Shown here piece by piece: positions 27,390-36,187 of a DNA stretch of 64,000 nt. Within the stretch, counting starts at the first letter, position 1; every line of letters starts with the position of its first letter. The notes beneath the pieces are model-generated. The model was not told where the DNA came from. It worked only from the letters and a program-made list of their open reading frames with translations, and made no database searches. Where the stretch lies: positions 62,001 to 126,000 of the forward strand of contig NZ_JAKNQJ010000005.1 in the NCBI RefSeq assembly GCF_022662335.1, written 5' to 3'. Made by a program: the position numbers and the translations under genes. Origin of the DNA: Sphingomonas sp. CROZ-RG-20F-R02-07. GTDB taxonomy: Bacteria > Pseudomonadota > Alphaproteobacteria > Sphingomonadales > Sphingomonadaceae.

Positions 27390-29099
27390 ATGATGCCGAG
27401 CCAACTGGACCTGCGACTGGATGCCGGAATCGCGGCGCTGACGGGCGAGGGCGGTCCGCTGCGGCTGGGCGAGATCGCGCGGTTCGGCCACCATCTGCCG
27501 CTGTTCGCGGCGGTGCCGCAGACGCTCCCCCAATATTTCGCGCATTATGCCGCCGAACATGCCGCGGCGACCTTTCTCGTCTCGGGCGAGGAGCGGCTGA
27601 CGTTCGCCGAAGTGTATGCGCAGGCGCAAGGCGTGGCGCGGGCGCTCGCGGGCGGGTTCGGCATCGCGCGCGGCGATCGGGTTGGCATCGCGATGCGCAA
27701 TTCGCCGTCGTGGATCGTGCTCTATATGGGCATCGTGATGGCGGGCGGGATCGCCACGCTGCTGAACGGCTGGTGGCAGGCCGAGGAGATGGAGGCTGCG
27801 ATCCGCGAGGTGGGCCCGGTGCTGATCTTCGCCGATCCGCCGCGCGCCAAGCGGCTGGCCGCGATTTCCGATGCGGCGACGGGCATGGTGGTGGTGGACG
27901 ATACGCTGCCGCTCGCCGAGGCGATGGCCGCGATCGTGGCCCGCGGCGGGGCGGAGGGCGCGATTCCCGCGATCGACAGCGACGATCCCGCCACGATCCT
28001 GTTCACTTCGGGGTCGACCGGCCAGTCGAAGGGCGCGCTGTCCGATCACCGCGCGATCCTGCAGGCGGTGTACAGCTTTCTCGGCCAGGCGCTGACGATC
28101 ATGGGCATCGCCACCGAAGACGGCCGTCCGCCGGCCGGCCAGCCCTCGACGCTGCTGACGGTGCCGCTGTTCCACGTCACCGCCGAGGTGCCGGTGTTTC
28201 TCCAGAGCTTCGCGATGGGCCGCAAGCTCGTCATCATGCCCAAATGGGATGCCGAGACGGCGATGCGGCTGATCGAGCGCGAATCGATCAGCTATTTCGT
28301 CGGCGTGCCGCTGATGAGCTTCGAGATGCTCACCCACCCGCGGCGGGGCGATTACGATCTGTCGAGCGTCACCGACTTCGCCGCGGGCGGCGCGCCGCGC
28401 CCGGTGGATCACGTCCGCCGGATCGATGCCGAGATGGGCGGCGGCGCACCGCTGATCGGTTACGGCCTCACCGAGACGAACGCGGTGGGCGCGGGCAATT
28501 GGCGGAGCAACTATCTCGCCAAGCCCAATTCCACCGGCCGGGCGAGCGCGCCGCTGGTCGAGATCGCCATCCTGGACGAGGCGGGCGCCCCCGTGCCGCA
28601 GGGCGAGCGCGGTGAGATCGGCATCCGATCGATCTGCAATTTCCGCGAATATTGGGGCCGGCCCGAGGCGACCGCGAAGGCGATCACCGCGGACGGATAT
28701 TTCCGCACCGGCGATATCGGCTATCTGGACGAGGACGGCTATGTCTTCATCGTCGATCGCAGCAAGGACATCATCATCCGCGGCGGCGAAAACATCAGCT
28801 GCCAGGAGGTGGAGGCGGCGTTCTACGGGCATCCGCAGGTTGCCGAATGCGCGGTCTTCGCGCTGGCCGACGAACGCTTCGGCGAGGTGCCGGGCGCGGT
28901 CGTCGTGCCCCGCGACGGCGCTGTGCTCGACGCAGGCACGCTGCAGGCGTTCCTCCACGAGCATATCGCCGCCTTCAAGGTGCCCGCGCGGATCTGGATC
29001 TCGCACGCGCCGCTGCCCCGGCTCGGCACCGAGAAGATCGACAAGGTGAGCATCCGCGCCACCTATCGCGCGCTGGCGGCGGCGACGCCCGCCGGATAG
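27390..29099 (+). CDS. AMP-forming acyl-CoA synthetase (class I adenylate-forming)
   Basis: This 569-residue enzyme activates a carboxylic acid as acyl-CoA through an acyl-adenylate. It shows the P-loop-like [18 protein letters not shown], the A5 motif [32 protein letters not shown], and [15 protein letters not shown], with the C-terminal catalytic Lys region [11 protein letters not shown]. Length and domain order are standard. The acyl substrate is unknown; medium- or long-chain or aromatic acids are all possible. GGAGAG lies directly before the ATG at 27390. The gene is divergent from lgt and only 27 bp before the molybdenum hydroxylase gene. Confidence 0.9.
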   Translation: MMPSQLDLRLDAGIAALTGEGGPLRLGEIARFGHHLPLFAAVPQTLPQYFAHYAAEHAAATFLVSGEERLTFAEVYAQAQGVARALAGGFGIARGDRVGIAMRNSPSWIVLYMGIVMAGGIATLLNGWWQAEEMEAAIREVGPVLIFADPPRAKRLAAISDAATGMVVVDDTLPLAEAMAAIVARGGAEGAIPAIDSDDPATILFTSGSTGQSKGALSDHRAILQAVYSFLGQALTIMGIATEDGRPPAGQPSTLLTVPLFHVTAEVPVFLQSFAMGRKLVIMPKWDAETAMRLIERESISYFVGVPLMSFEMLTHPRRGDYDLSSVTDFAAGGAPRPVDHVRRIDAEMGGGAPLIGYGLTETNAVGAGNWRSNYLAKPNSTGRASAPLVEIAILDEAGAPVPQGERGEIGIRSICNFREYWGRPEATAKAITADGYFRTGDIGYLDEDGYVFIVDRSKDIIIRGGENISCQEVEAAFYGHPQVAECAVFALADERFGEVPGAVVVPRDGAVLDAGTLQAFLHEHIAAFKVPARIWISHAPLPRLGTEKIDKVSIRATYRALAAATPAG

Positions 29100-29126
29100 G
29101 GCGGTCGCCATGACGGACGGGCGGCG

Positions 29127-31316
29127 ATGGTGAACAGGCGCGAGCTGCTGGTCGGCGGCGGCGCAGGCGTGGGTCTGGTGGTGGCCTGGGCGTTCTGGCC
29201 GCGTCGTTACGCGGCGAACCTCGTCACGGCGCCCGGCGAGACTGGGTTCGGCGCGTGGCTGAAGATCGGTACCGACGGCCATGTGAGCGTCGCCGTGCCG
29301 CAGGCCGAGCATGGCCAGGGCGCCTATACCGCCATCGCGCAGATCGTCGCGGACGAGCTCGGCGCGGACTGGCGGACGGTGGGCGTGGAGCCCGCGCCGC
29401 TCAATCCCCTCTACGCCAATCCGCTGGGCCTGAGCGCGCTGTTCGAGGGGATGCTCGATGCGGTGCCCGCGCGGCTCGCGCCGCCGCCGATGCTCACCGG
29501 CGGCTCCAGCAGCGTGCGCCAGTTCGAAGAGCCGTGCCGGCGCGCGGGGGCGGCGGCGCGGACGTTGCTGTGCATGGCGGCGGCGGCGCGCTGGGATGCG
29601 GACTGGCACGCCTGCTCGACGCAGGCCGGCTTCGTCGTCCATGGCGGCCGGCGCCTCCGCTTTGCCGAGCTCGCCGCCGACGCCGCGCGCGGCACACTGC
29701 CCGCGCGTGTCGCGATCGGCGTGCAGGGCGCGGGTTCGCTGATGGGGCGCAGCGTGCCGCGGATCGACGCGCCGGCCAAGGCGGACGGATCGGCCAATTT
29801 TGCGGGCGACGTGCGGCTGGCGGACATGGTCCACGCCGCGATCCGCCAGGCGCCGATCGGCGCCGGCCGGCTGGTGAGCGCCGACCACGATGCGGCGAAC
29901 CGGGTGCGCGGCGTGGTGGCGGTGATCGAGAACCCACGCTGGATCGCCGCGGCGGCCACGACCTGGTGGGCGGCGCAAGCGGCGCTGGACGCACTGGCGC
30001 CGGTGTTCGAAACGCCGCCGCCGCGGATCGACGATGCGTCGATCGACCACGCGCTGACGCAAGCGCTGGCGGCACCGGGGTACCGCGTCGCCAAGGCCGG
30101 CGATCCCGAAGGCGCGTTCGCGGGCGCGCGGCGGCTGCAGGCGGATTACCGCGTGGCGCCCGGCCTTCATGCCGCGATCGAGACGCGCAGCGCGACCGCG
30201 CAACTGGCCGACGGTCAGCTCGAACTCTGGCTGCCGACCCAGATGCCCGCGCGCGCACGCGACGTGGCCGCCGCCGCCGCCGGAATGAGCGTCGACCGGG
30301 TGATCGTCCATCCGATGCCGATCGGCGGATCGTTCGGGGCGAACCTGGAAAATGATGCGGTGGCGCAGGTCGCGGTGCTGGCGGTCAAGCTGCGGCGGCC
30401 CGTCTGCCTCGTCTGGTCGCGCGGCGAGGATGCGCTGCACGACCGGGTGCGGCCGCCCGCGCGGGCGGCGATGACCGCGCGGATCGCGGCCAACGGCGCG
30501 ATCCTCGGCTGGAGCGCGCGGATCGCGGCGCCCGCCACCGGCCACGAACTGGCACGCCGCCTGGTGCCGGGGGTAGCGACCGAGGCGGCGCTCGCGCTTC
30601 ACCGCGGCGATGCCTATGCCGTCGCGGGGGCGGTGCCGCCCTATCGCATTCCCGATCTGGCGGTGGACCATCACCCCGCCGCGATCGGCGTGCCCACCGG
30701 CCATGTCCGCGGCGGCGCGCATGGTTATACCGCCTTCTTCACCGAATCCTTCGTCGACGAGATCGCGCGCGCTGGCGGCAACGAGCCGCTGTCGTTCCGC
30801 ATCGGCATGCTGGGCGGCACTCCGCGGCTCGCGCGGTGCCTGTCGACGGTCGCGGCGCTGGGCGGCTGGGACGGCGGCGTGAGCGGCAGCGGGCAGGGAA
30901 TCGCGTGCCATGCGTTCCGCGACAGCTTCATCGCCGTGCTGGTGGAGGCGCATGTCGCCGCGGACCGGCGTATCAGCGTCGACCGGATCGTCGCCGCGGT
31001 CGATTGCGGGCGGCAGGTAAACCCCGATCTGGTGCGCCAGCAGATCGAGGGCGGGCTCGTCTTCGGCATGGCGGCTGCCCTGGGCGCGACGACGGGCTAT
31101 ACCGCCAACCTGGCCGATGCGCGCGGCTTCGATCGGATCGAAATCCCCGCGCTGGCCGACACGCCCGACATCACCGTGGAGGTGATCCGCAGCGACGAGG
31201 CGCCGGGCGGCGTCGGCGAGTTGGGCGTGCCCGCGGTAGCGCCGGCGATCGCCAACGCGTTGTTTTCGGCGACGGGCTATCGCTGCCGTACGCTTCCGCT
31301 AAGGCCGGGGCCATGA
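29127..31316 (+). CDS. Xanthine dehydrogenase family large (molybdopterin-binding) subunit, IorB-like, no small subunit nearby
   Basis: This encodes 729 residues resembling the periplasmic-type large subunits of isoquinoline oxidoreductase or aldehyde dehydrogenase. It begins VNRRELLVGGGAGVGLVVAW, a Tat-like twin-Arg stretch followed by a hydrophobic segment. Motifs seen are VAVPQAEHGQGAYTAIAQIV, GRSVPRIDAPAKADGSANFAG, GGSFGANLENDAVAQVA and a C-terminal GGVGELGVPAVAP holding the catalytic Glu. These enzymes hydroxylate aldehydes or N-heterocycles and normally pair with a 2Fe-2S subunit of about 150 residues, which is absent from this window on either side. Its stop overlaps the hemH start (ATGA). 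Confidence 0.85.
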   Translation: MVNRRELLVGGGAGVGLVVAWAFWPRRYAANLVTAPGETGFGAWLKIGTDGHVSVAVPQAEHGQGAYTAIAQIVADELGADWRTVGVEPAPLNPLYANPLGLSALFEGMLDAVPARLAPPPMLTGGSSSVRQFEEPCRRAGAAARTLLCMAAAARWDADWHACSTQAGFVVHGGRRLRFAELAADAARGTLPARVAIGVQGAGSLMGRSVPRIDAPAKADGSANFAGDVRLADMVHAAIRQAPIGAGRLVSADHDAANRVRGVVAVIENPRWIAAAATTWWAAQAALDALAPVFETPPPRIDDASIDHALTQALAAPGYRVAKAGDPEGAFAGARRLQADYRVAPGLHAAIETRSATAQLADGQLELWLPTQMPARARDVAAAAAGMSVDRVIVHPMPIGGSFGANLENDAVAQVAVLAVKLRRPVCLVWSRGEDALHDRVRPPARAAMTARIAANGAILGWSARIAAPATGHELARRLVPGVATEAALALHRGDAYAVAGAVPPYRIPDLAVDHHPAAIGVPTGHVRGGAHGYTAFFTESFVDEIARAGGNEPLSFRIGMLGGTPRLARCLSTVAALGGWDGGVSGSGQGIACHAFRDSFIAVLVEAHVAADRRISVDRIVAAVDCGRQVNPDLVRQQIEGGLVFGMAAALGATTGYTANLADARGFDRIEIPALADTPDITVEVIRSDEAPGGVGELGVPAVAPAIANALFSATGYRCRTLPLRPGP

Positions 31317-32332
31317 TCCCCGCCGGCCATCCCCCGATCCCCGCGCCGAAAATCGGCGTGCTGCTCATGAACCTGGGTACGCCCGAGGGCCCCGATGCGC
31401 GTTCGGTGAAACGCTATCTGGGCGAGTTCCTGTCGGATCGGCGGGTGGTGGAGCTGCCGGCGATCGCCTGGCAGCCGATCCTGCGCGGGATCATCCTGAA
31501 CACCCGGCCGAAGAAATCCGCGCATGCGTACGGCTTGGTGTGGCGCGAGGACGGTTCGCCGCTTGCCGCGATCACCCGGCTCCAGTCGCAGGCGTTACAG
31601 GGCGCATTCGGGCCGGAGGTGCTGGTCGATTGGGCGATGCGTTACGGCAATCCGTCGATCGCGGAGCGGCTCGCCGCGATGAAGGCGGCGGGTTGCGAGC
31701 GGATCCTGCTCGCACCGCTCTACCCGCAATATTGCGCAGCAACGACGGCGACCGCGAACGACAAGGCGTTCGCGCATCTGGCCGGGATGCGCTGGCAGCC
31801 CGCGATCCGGACGCTGCCGCCCTATTACGACGATGCCGCCTATATCGGCGCGCTCAAGGCGTCGGTCGAGGCGGGGCTGGCGGCGCTGCCGTTCGAACCG
31901 CAGGCGATCGTCGCGAGCTTCCACGGCATGCCGCAGCGTACGCTGGAGCTGGGCGATCCCTATCATTGCCATTGCCGCAAGACCGCGCGGCTGCTCGGCG
32001 AGGCGCTGGCCGACACGCTCGGCGGCCGCGAGCTGATCGTCGCGTTCCAGTCGCGTTTCGGGCGCGCCAAGTGGCTGACACCGGCGACCGACACGACGCT
32101 GGAGGCGCTGCCCGGCCGTGGCATCACCCGCGTCGCGATCCTCGCGCCCGGCTTCTCGGCGGATTGCCTCGAGACTTTGGAGGAGCTTTCGATCCGCGGG
32201 CGCGAGAGCTTCATCGGCGCCGGCGGCACTGATTTCGCCTATCTGCCCTGCCTCAACGACGTCCCCGTCGGCATCGAAATGCTGCGCAGCATTCTTGCAC
32301 GCGAGCTTGAAGGTTGGATCGCCGGATTCTAG
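31313..32332 (+). CDS. hemH: Ferrochelatase
   Basis: Last step of protoheme synthesis, inserting ferrous iron into protoporphyrin IX at the membrane surface. The 339-residue protein has KIGVLLMNLGTPEGPDARSV at the N-terminus, LLAPLYPQYCAATTATAND, the metal-site SFHGMPQRTLELGDPYHCHC and AFQSRFGRAKWLTPATD, and an acidic C-terminal active-site region. Met 31313 is taken as the start because it gives the family N-terminus and overlaps the upstream stop as ATGA, implying coupling with the molybdenum hydroxylase gene. phaB follows after 29 bp. Confidence 0.97.
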   Translation: MIPAGHPPIPAPKIGVLLMNLGTPEGPDARSVKRYLGEFLSDRRVVELPAIAWQPILRGIILNTRPKKSAHAYGLVWREDGSPLAAITRLQSQALQGAFGPEVLVDWAMRYGNPSIAERLAAMKAAGCERILLAPLYPQYCAATTATANDKAFAHLAGMRWQPAIRTLPPYYDDAAYIGALKASVEAGLAALPFEPQAIVASFHGMPQRTLELGDPYHCHCRKTARLLGEALADTLGGRELIVAFQSRFGRAKWLTPATDTTLEALPGRGITRVAILAPGFSADCLETLEELSIRGRESFIGAGGTDFAYLPCLNDVPVGIEMLRSILARELEGWIAGF

Positions 32333-32361
32333 ACTTCCCGTCCAAGATACGGGAGAGCGAT

Positions 32362-33084
32362 ATGGCACGCACGGCGATCGTCACGGGCGGAACGCGCGGA
32401 ATCGGCGAGGCTATCTGCCTGGCGTTGCAGGATGCGGGGGTGGCCGTCGCGGCCACCTATGCCGGCAATGCGGCACGCGCCGCCGACTTCACCGAACGCA
32501 CCGGCATTCGCGCGTTTTGCTGGGACGTGGCCGATCACGCGGCCTGCCAGCAGGGCTGCGCCGAGGTGGAGGCGGCGCTGGGCCCGATCGACATCGTCGT
32601 CAACAATGCCGGTATCACCCGCGACGGCACGCTGATGAAGCTCAGCTACGAAGCGTGGAAGGCGGTGATCGACACCAATCTGGGCGGCTGTTTCAACATG
32701 GCCAAGGCGACCTTCCCCGGCATGCGTGCGCGCCGATGGGGGCGGATCGTCAATATCGGTTCGATCAACGGGCAGGCGGGCCAATATGGCCAGGTCAACT
32801 ACGCGGCGGCGAAATCGGGTATCCACGGCTTCACCAAGGCGCTGGCGCAGGAGGGCGCGAAGATCGGGGTCACCGTGAACGCGATCGCGCCCGGCTATAT
32901 CGATACCGACATGGTGGCGGCGGTGCCGGCCGACGTGCTCGACAAGATCGTGGCGCGCATCCCGGTCGGGCGGCTGGGCCAGGCGCACGAGATCGCGCGT
33001 GGCGTGGTGTTTCTGTGTTCGGAGGAGGGCGGCTTCGTCACCGGATCGACGCTCAGCATCAATGGCGGGCAGCATATGTATTGA
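32362..33084 (+). CDS. phaB: Acetoacetyl-CoA reductase (NADPH), SDR family
   Basis: It reduces acetoacetyl-CoA to (R)-3-hydroxybutyryl-CoA, the PHA synthase substrate. The 240-residue short-chain dehydrogenase has the cofactor motif TGGTRGIGEAI, NNAGITRDGTLMKL, the catalytic Ser-Tyr-Lys set (NIGSINGQAGQYGQVNYAAAK) and the PhaB-type ending STLSINGGQHMY. ATG 32362 follows GGGAGAG. It can be told from FabG by the NAGITRDGTLMKLSYEAW segment, typical of PhaB. Its last 26 bp overlap the convergent receiver gene. Confidence 0.94.
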   Translation: MARTAIVTGGTRGIGEAICLALQDAGVAVAATYAGNAARAADFTERTGIRAFCWDVADHAACQQGCAEVEAALGPIDIVVNNAGITRDGTLMKLSYEAWKAVIDTNLGGCFNMAKATFPGMRARRWGRIVNIGSINGQAGQYGQVNYAAAKSGIHGFTKALAQEGAKIGVTVNAIAPGYIDTDMVAAVPADVLDKIVARIPVGRLGQAHEIARGVVFLCSEEGGFVTGSTLSINGGQHMY

Positions 33085-33475
33085 CGGCGTGCCCATCCGC
33101 ACCGTCTTCGGTTCCAGCGTCGGCACGCATCAGGCGCAGGACCTGCGCGCCGGTATAGGGCTTTGGCAGGAAATGCGCGCCGGCAGGCAAGGCGCCGCTC
33201 TCCGGCCGGTAGATGCCGGATGTGACGAAGATCGCCATGGCGGGATGGTGCCGGCGCGCGGCCTCGGCCAGCGCGAGGCCGTCGAGCGCACCGGGAATGT
33301 TCACGTCGGTGAACAGCGTGGTGACGTCTGGGCGGCGGCCGATCACGGCCAGCGCCTCGTCCGAATCGCCTGCAACGATGACGTCGAAGCCCGCATCCTC
33401 GAGAGCAAGGCGCGAGTGGATCAGGATCAACGGCTCGTCCTCCACGATGAGGACGACGGGATTTATGACGGTCAT
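33059..33475 (-). CDS. Single-domain response regulator (receiver)
   Basis: This 138-residue CheY-like protein consists only of a receiver domain. It has the acidic pair in LIVEDEPLILIHSRLAL, the phosphoacceptor Asp in LFTDVNIPGALDGL, the Thr/Ser switch in IFVTSGIYR and the conserved Lys in FLPKPYTGAQVL. There is no output domain, and no histidine kinase lies nearby. ATG 33475 is preferred over 33484. The C-terminal coding part overlaps the 3' end of phaB on the opposite strand. Confidence 0.92.
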   Translation of the reverse strand: MTVINPVVLIVEDEPLILIHSRLALEDAGFDVIVAGDSDEALAVIGRRPDVTTLFTDVNIPGALDGLALAEAARRHHPAMAIFVTSGIYRPESGALPAGAHFLPKPYTGAQVLRLMRADAGTEDGADGHAVNTYAARH

Positions 33476-33552
33476 GCGACACACAACACCTGGTCGATTT
33501 GACCCGTTCCGCGATTAACCACCGTTATTTGAAGCACATCGGCAAAAACAAC

Positions 33553-33585
33553 GGAGCCGACCTTCCTTGCGGGAAGGCCGGCTCC
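33553..33585 (-). terminator. Rho-independent terminator for the glycine-zipper gene
   Basis: Arms 33553-33566 (GGAGCCGACCTTCC) and 33572-33585 pair over 14 bp with one wobble around a short loop. Read on the minus strand the hairpin is followed by GTTGTTTTTG, a T-rich tract, which fits termination of the gene at 33620-34018. Confidence 0.8.
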
Positions 33586-33619
33586 ACCCTCGATACGCTA
33601 CGCGAGGGCAACTGCGCCG

Positions 33620-34018
33620 TCACCGGCGGCAGTATCCGGGATTTCCAGAGCGGCCGATCGCATTGCCCGCCAGCGCGCCGGCGCCGGCGCCGAGCACCGT
33701 GCCGAGCGTGCGATCGCCGCGCGTGTCGATGGTGCGGCCCAGCAGCCCGCCGGCGATCGCGCCGATAATCGTGCCGCCAGTGCCGTTGTTGCACCGGGCA
33801 TAGCCACGCGCGTCGCCCCGGTAGCTGCCACGGCCATTGTCGCGATAGCCGTCATAGCCGTTGTAATTGGAATAGCCGCCGCGGCCGTAGCCATTGTCGT
33901 AGCCCTGAGAATAGCCACGATCATAGCCGCCATAGCGCTGCGCGTCGGCAGCGGCGGGGGCCAGCGCGGTCGCGCTCACGAGGAGGGCGGCACCGGCGAG
34001 TGAAAGCGTCTTGAACAT
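33620..34018 (-). CDS. Secreted glycine-zipper protein with Tyr/Gly-rich repeat
   Basis: 132 residues with a clear Sec signal peptide (MFKTLSLAGAALLVSATALA, cleavage after about residue 26). It is followed by a Tyr-Gly-Asn-Arg-rich segment (RYGGYDRGYSQGYDNGYGRG) and a C-terminal glycine zipper (GGTIIGAIAGGLLG and GAGAGALAGNAIG) of the 2TM type found in outer-membrane lipoproteins and surface antigens. Such proteins probably insert in the envelope, but their role is poorly known. A strong terminator follows. Confidence 0.82.
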   Translation of the reverse strand: MFKTLSLAGAALLVSATALAPAAADAQRYGGYDRGYSQGYDNGYGRGGYSNYNGYDGYRDNGRGSYRGDARGYARCNNGTGGTIIGAIAGGLLGRTIDTRGDRTLGTVLGAGAGALAGNAIGRSGNPGYCRR

Positions 34019-34160
34019 CGTTCGTCTCCCGTCTCGGCTGGGCCCGGCGAAATGCCGTGCGTCCGTCGATGGGAGGCTTATGGGTGATTCGCATCGAACC
34101 GATGCTGAATGCGTCCGTTATCGCGGGTTCAGCCTGCGCACGCGAACCGATGGGGCATAA

Positions 34161-34204
34161 ACGACCGCGGCCCGCACCTTCCGTGGAAGGGCGGGCCCGG
34201 TCGT
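34161..34204 (-). terminator. Rho-independent terminator after rpmB
   Basis: A long hairpin: 34161-34182 (ACGACCGCGGCCCGC..CCTTCC) pairs with 34185-34204, with a few mismatches. Read on the minus strand it is followed by TTTATG. It sits 18 bp beyond the rpmB stop. Confidence 0.72.
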
Positions 34205-34221
34205 TCGTCCATCCGGCCGAA

Positions 34222-34515
34222 TCAGGCGGCGGCGGTCGCCAGCTTCTTCACGACGTCGCGCTTCAGGCGGCGTGCCTTCAGCGACAGCTTGTCGTCGGCG
34301 GTCTTCACCAGCCAATTGTCCAGCCCGCCATTATGCTCGACCGAACGCAGGCCGTGCGTCGACACGCGCAGGCGGACGCTCGTCTCGAGCGAATCGGACA
34401 TCAGCGTCACGTTCTGCAGGTTGGGCAGGAAGGTGCGCTTGGTCTTGTTGTTGGCGTGGGAAACATTGTGACCCACCTGCCGGCCCTTGCCGGTCAGCTC
34501 GCAAATGCGCGACAT
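34222..34515 (-). CDS. rpmB: 50S ribosomal protein L28
   Basis: 97 residues starting [20 protein letters not shown] and continuing [15 protein letters not shown], the invariant L28 N-terminus, with a basic C-terminal tail rich in Lys. This alphaproteobacterial form is about 97-100 residues long. ATG 34515 is fixed by the conserved start; the in-frame extension to 34596 is not part of the protein. Confidence 0.97.
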   Translation of the reverse strand: MSRICELTGKGRQVGHNVSHANNKTKRTFLPNLQNVTLMSDSLETSVRLRVSTHGLRSVEHNGGLDNWLVKTADDKLSLKARRLKRDVVKKLATAAA

Positions 34516-34674
34516 CGCTTGTACCTTAAAGTTTGGGAATGAGCCCCGAAAGGCCGCGCGACTAACGCGGGAGGCGCCCGGCGTCAACCGATTCACGAGT
34601 CCCGGGGGACGTGCAACCTCATTGCGGGCCCCGCGTTGTTACGCGATCGAACCGGTTTCGCCAAAGGGGAAAAC

Positions 34675-34893
34675 ATGCGCACCTTGCTCGTACTCGTCGG
34701 CATCGCCGCTCTGGTCGTCGTCGCATTGATGTATTTCGGCATCATCAACATCGATCAGACCCGCCCCGGCATCGTCCAGGCGCCCACCTTCCACGCCGAC
34801 GTGGCGCGCGTGTCGGTCGGCACGGAGAACAAGACGGTCTCGGTGCCGACGATCAACGTGCAGAAGCCCGGCAACACGCAGGCGCCGCAATAG
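34675..34893 (+). CDS. Small single-span membrane protein, unknown
   Basis: 72 residues from ATG 34675 (preceded by AAAGGGGAA) with one N-terminal hydrophobic helix (TLLVLVGIAALVVVALMYFG) and a periplasmic-type tail containing VSVGTENKTVSVPTINVQKP. Similar small proteins are conserved in sphingomonads next to rpmB or tadA, but I cannot name a family. It reads towards tadA and lies 37 bp before it. Confidence 0.7.
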   Translation: MRTLLVLVGIAALVVVALMYFGIINIDQTRPGIVQAPTFHADVARVSVGTENKTVSVPTINVQKPGNTQAPQ

Positions 34894-34930
34894 GCTTTAC
34901 CGATCGGCACGGCGCGGGCACGGGGGCGGG

Positions 34931-35380
34931 GTGATCCCCGTGCCCCCCGCGATGCGCCTGGCGCTCGATGCCGCACGCGGGGCGGCCGAGGCGGGCGAGG
35001 TGCCCGTGGGCGCGGTGGTGATGCAGGGCGGTGCCGTCGTGGCGGTCGCGGCGAACGCGCCGCGTACACTGTGCGACCCCACCGCGCATGCCGAGATCCG
35101 CGCGATCCGGGCCGCGGCCGCGGTGCTCGGCCGCGACCGGCTGGAGGATTGCGACCTGTGGGTGACGCTGGAGCCCTGCGCGATGTGCGCAGGCGCCATC
35201 GCGCACGCCCGGATCGCCCGGCTTTATTATGCGGCGGACGATCCCAAGGGCGGTGCGGTGGAGCATGGCGGCCGGATCTTCGCGCAGCCGACCTGCCACC
35301 ACCGCCCCGAAATCTATGCCGGCATCGCCGAAGGCGAGGCCGCCGACCTGCTCCGCGCCTTTTTCAGGGAAAGGCGATGA
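34931..35380 (+). CDS. tadA: tRNA(adenine34) deaminase
   Basis: It makes inosine at the wobble position of tRNA-Arg(ACG). The 149-residue protein has the zinc motif PTAHAEIRAIR (His and catalytic Glu) and LEPCAMCAGAIAHARI (the two Cys ligands), followed by the TadA-typical RLYYAADDPKGGAVEHGGRIF. The start is a GTG at 34931; the conserved domain begins at MRLALDAARGAAEAGEVPVG a few codons later, where ATG 34952 is the alternative. Confidence 0.95.
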   Translation: MIPVPPAMRLALDAARGAAEAGEVPVGAVVMQGGAVVAVAANAPRTLCDPTAHAEIRAIRAAAAVLGRDRLEDCDLWVTLEPCAMCAGAIAHARIARLYYAADDPKGGAVEHGGRIFAQPTCHHRPEIYAGIAEGEAADLLRAFFRERR

Positions 35381-35399
35381 CGGGGCGGCGCGGCGAAGC

Positions 35400-36077
35400 T
35401 CAACCGCGCGAATCGTCGCGCTGGACGGGCACGATCTTGATCTCCACGCGCCGGTTCGCCGCGCGGCCCGCCTCGGTGTCGTTGGAGGCGATCGGCATCG
35501 TCTTGCCGTAACCGCGCGTGCCGATCCGCGCGGGCGTCACGCCGTGGCCGGCGAGATAATCCGCGACTGCCGTCGCGCGCTGTTCCGACAAGCGCTGGTT
35601 GAACGCGTCGCCACCGACCGAATCGGTGTGGCCGTATACGTCGACATAGGTCTGGTTGTAGTGCGCCAGCGTATCGGCCACCTGGTCGAGCGTGCGGCGG
35701 AACTGCGGCTCCACATCGGCGCGGCCCGTGGCGAAGGTGATTCCCGACGGGATGTTGAGCAGCAGGTCGTCTCCGCGGCGGATCACCTGCACGTCGGTGC
35801 CCGCGGTGCGCGCGCGCAGGTCACGCTCTTGGCTGTCCATATAGGCGCCGATCCCGGCACCGGCGAGGCCGCCGATGCCCGCGCCGAGCAGCGCGGCACC
35901 GCGATCGTGGCGACCGCCCACCACGTCGCCGATCAGCGCACCGCCGAGCGCCCCGCCCAGCGCGCCGATCCCGGTCTTCGACAGAGTGCGCTGGCCCGTT
36001 TCGGGATCGGTGGTGCAGGCCCCAGTGGCGAGCAACGCGGCAAGCGTGGCGGCGGCGATGGGCTTCGAACGGATCAT
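35400..36077 (-). CDS. OmpA-family lipoprotein with glycine zipper (YiaD-like)
   Basis: 225 residues with a lipoprotein signal (LAALLATGACTTDP, lipobox Cys at about residue 21) and a glycine-zipper stretch (GIGALGGALGGALIGDVVGG, GAGIGGLAGAGIGAY). The C-terminal OmpA peptidoglycan-binding domain from about residue 110 contains VDVYGHTDSVGGDAFNQRLS and GYGKTMPIASNDTEAGRAANRRVEI. It anchors the outer membrane to peptidoglycan. Length and order match YiaD/Pal-like lipoproteins. Confidence 0.93.
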   Translation of the reverse strand: MIRSKPIAAATLAALLATGACTTDPETGQRTLSKTGIGALGGALGGALIGDVVGGRHDRGAALLGAGIGGLAGAGIGAYMDSQERDLRARTAGTDVQVIRRGDDLLLNIPSGITFATGRADVEPQFRRTLDQVADTLAHYNQTYVDVYGHTDSVGGDAFNQRLSEQRATAVADYLAGHGVTPARIGTRGYGKTMPIASNDTEAGRAANRRVEIKIVPVQRDDSRG

Positions 36078-36187
36078 GGATGGCTCCCCGGAGTGACGGC
36101 GTTTCGTCTTCCCGAACGAAACTGAACGCGCGCTGACGCAGAATCGTTGTGGCGCGCGGCGATGTGCGGCAAGAGGGGGCTGCGCCG

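Noticed and set aside
27324..30953. A 1209-codon minus-strand open frame
   Set aside because: It is antisense to the acyl-CoA synthetase and the molybdenum hydroxylase subunit, both of which have intact motifs; the antisense product is Arg/His-rich without domains.
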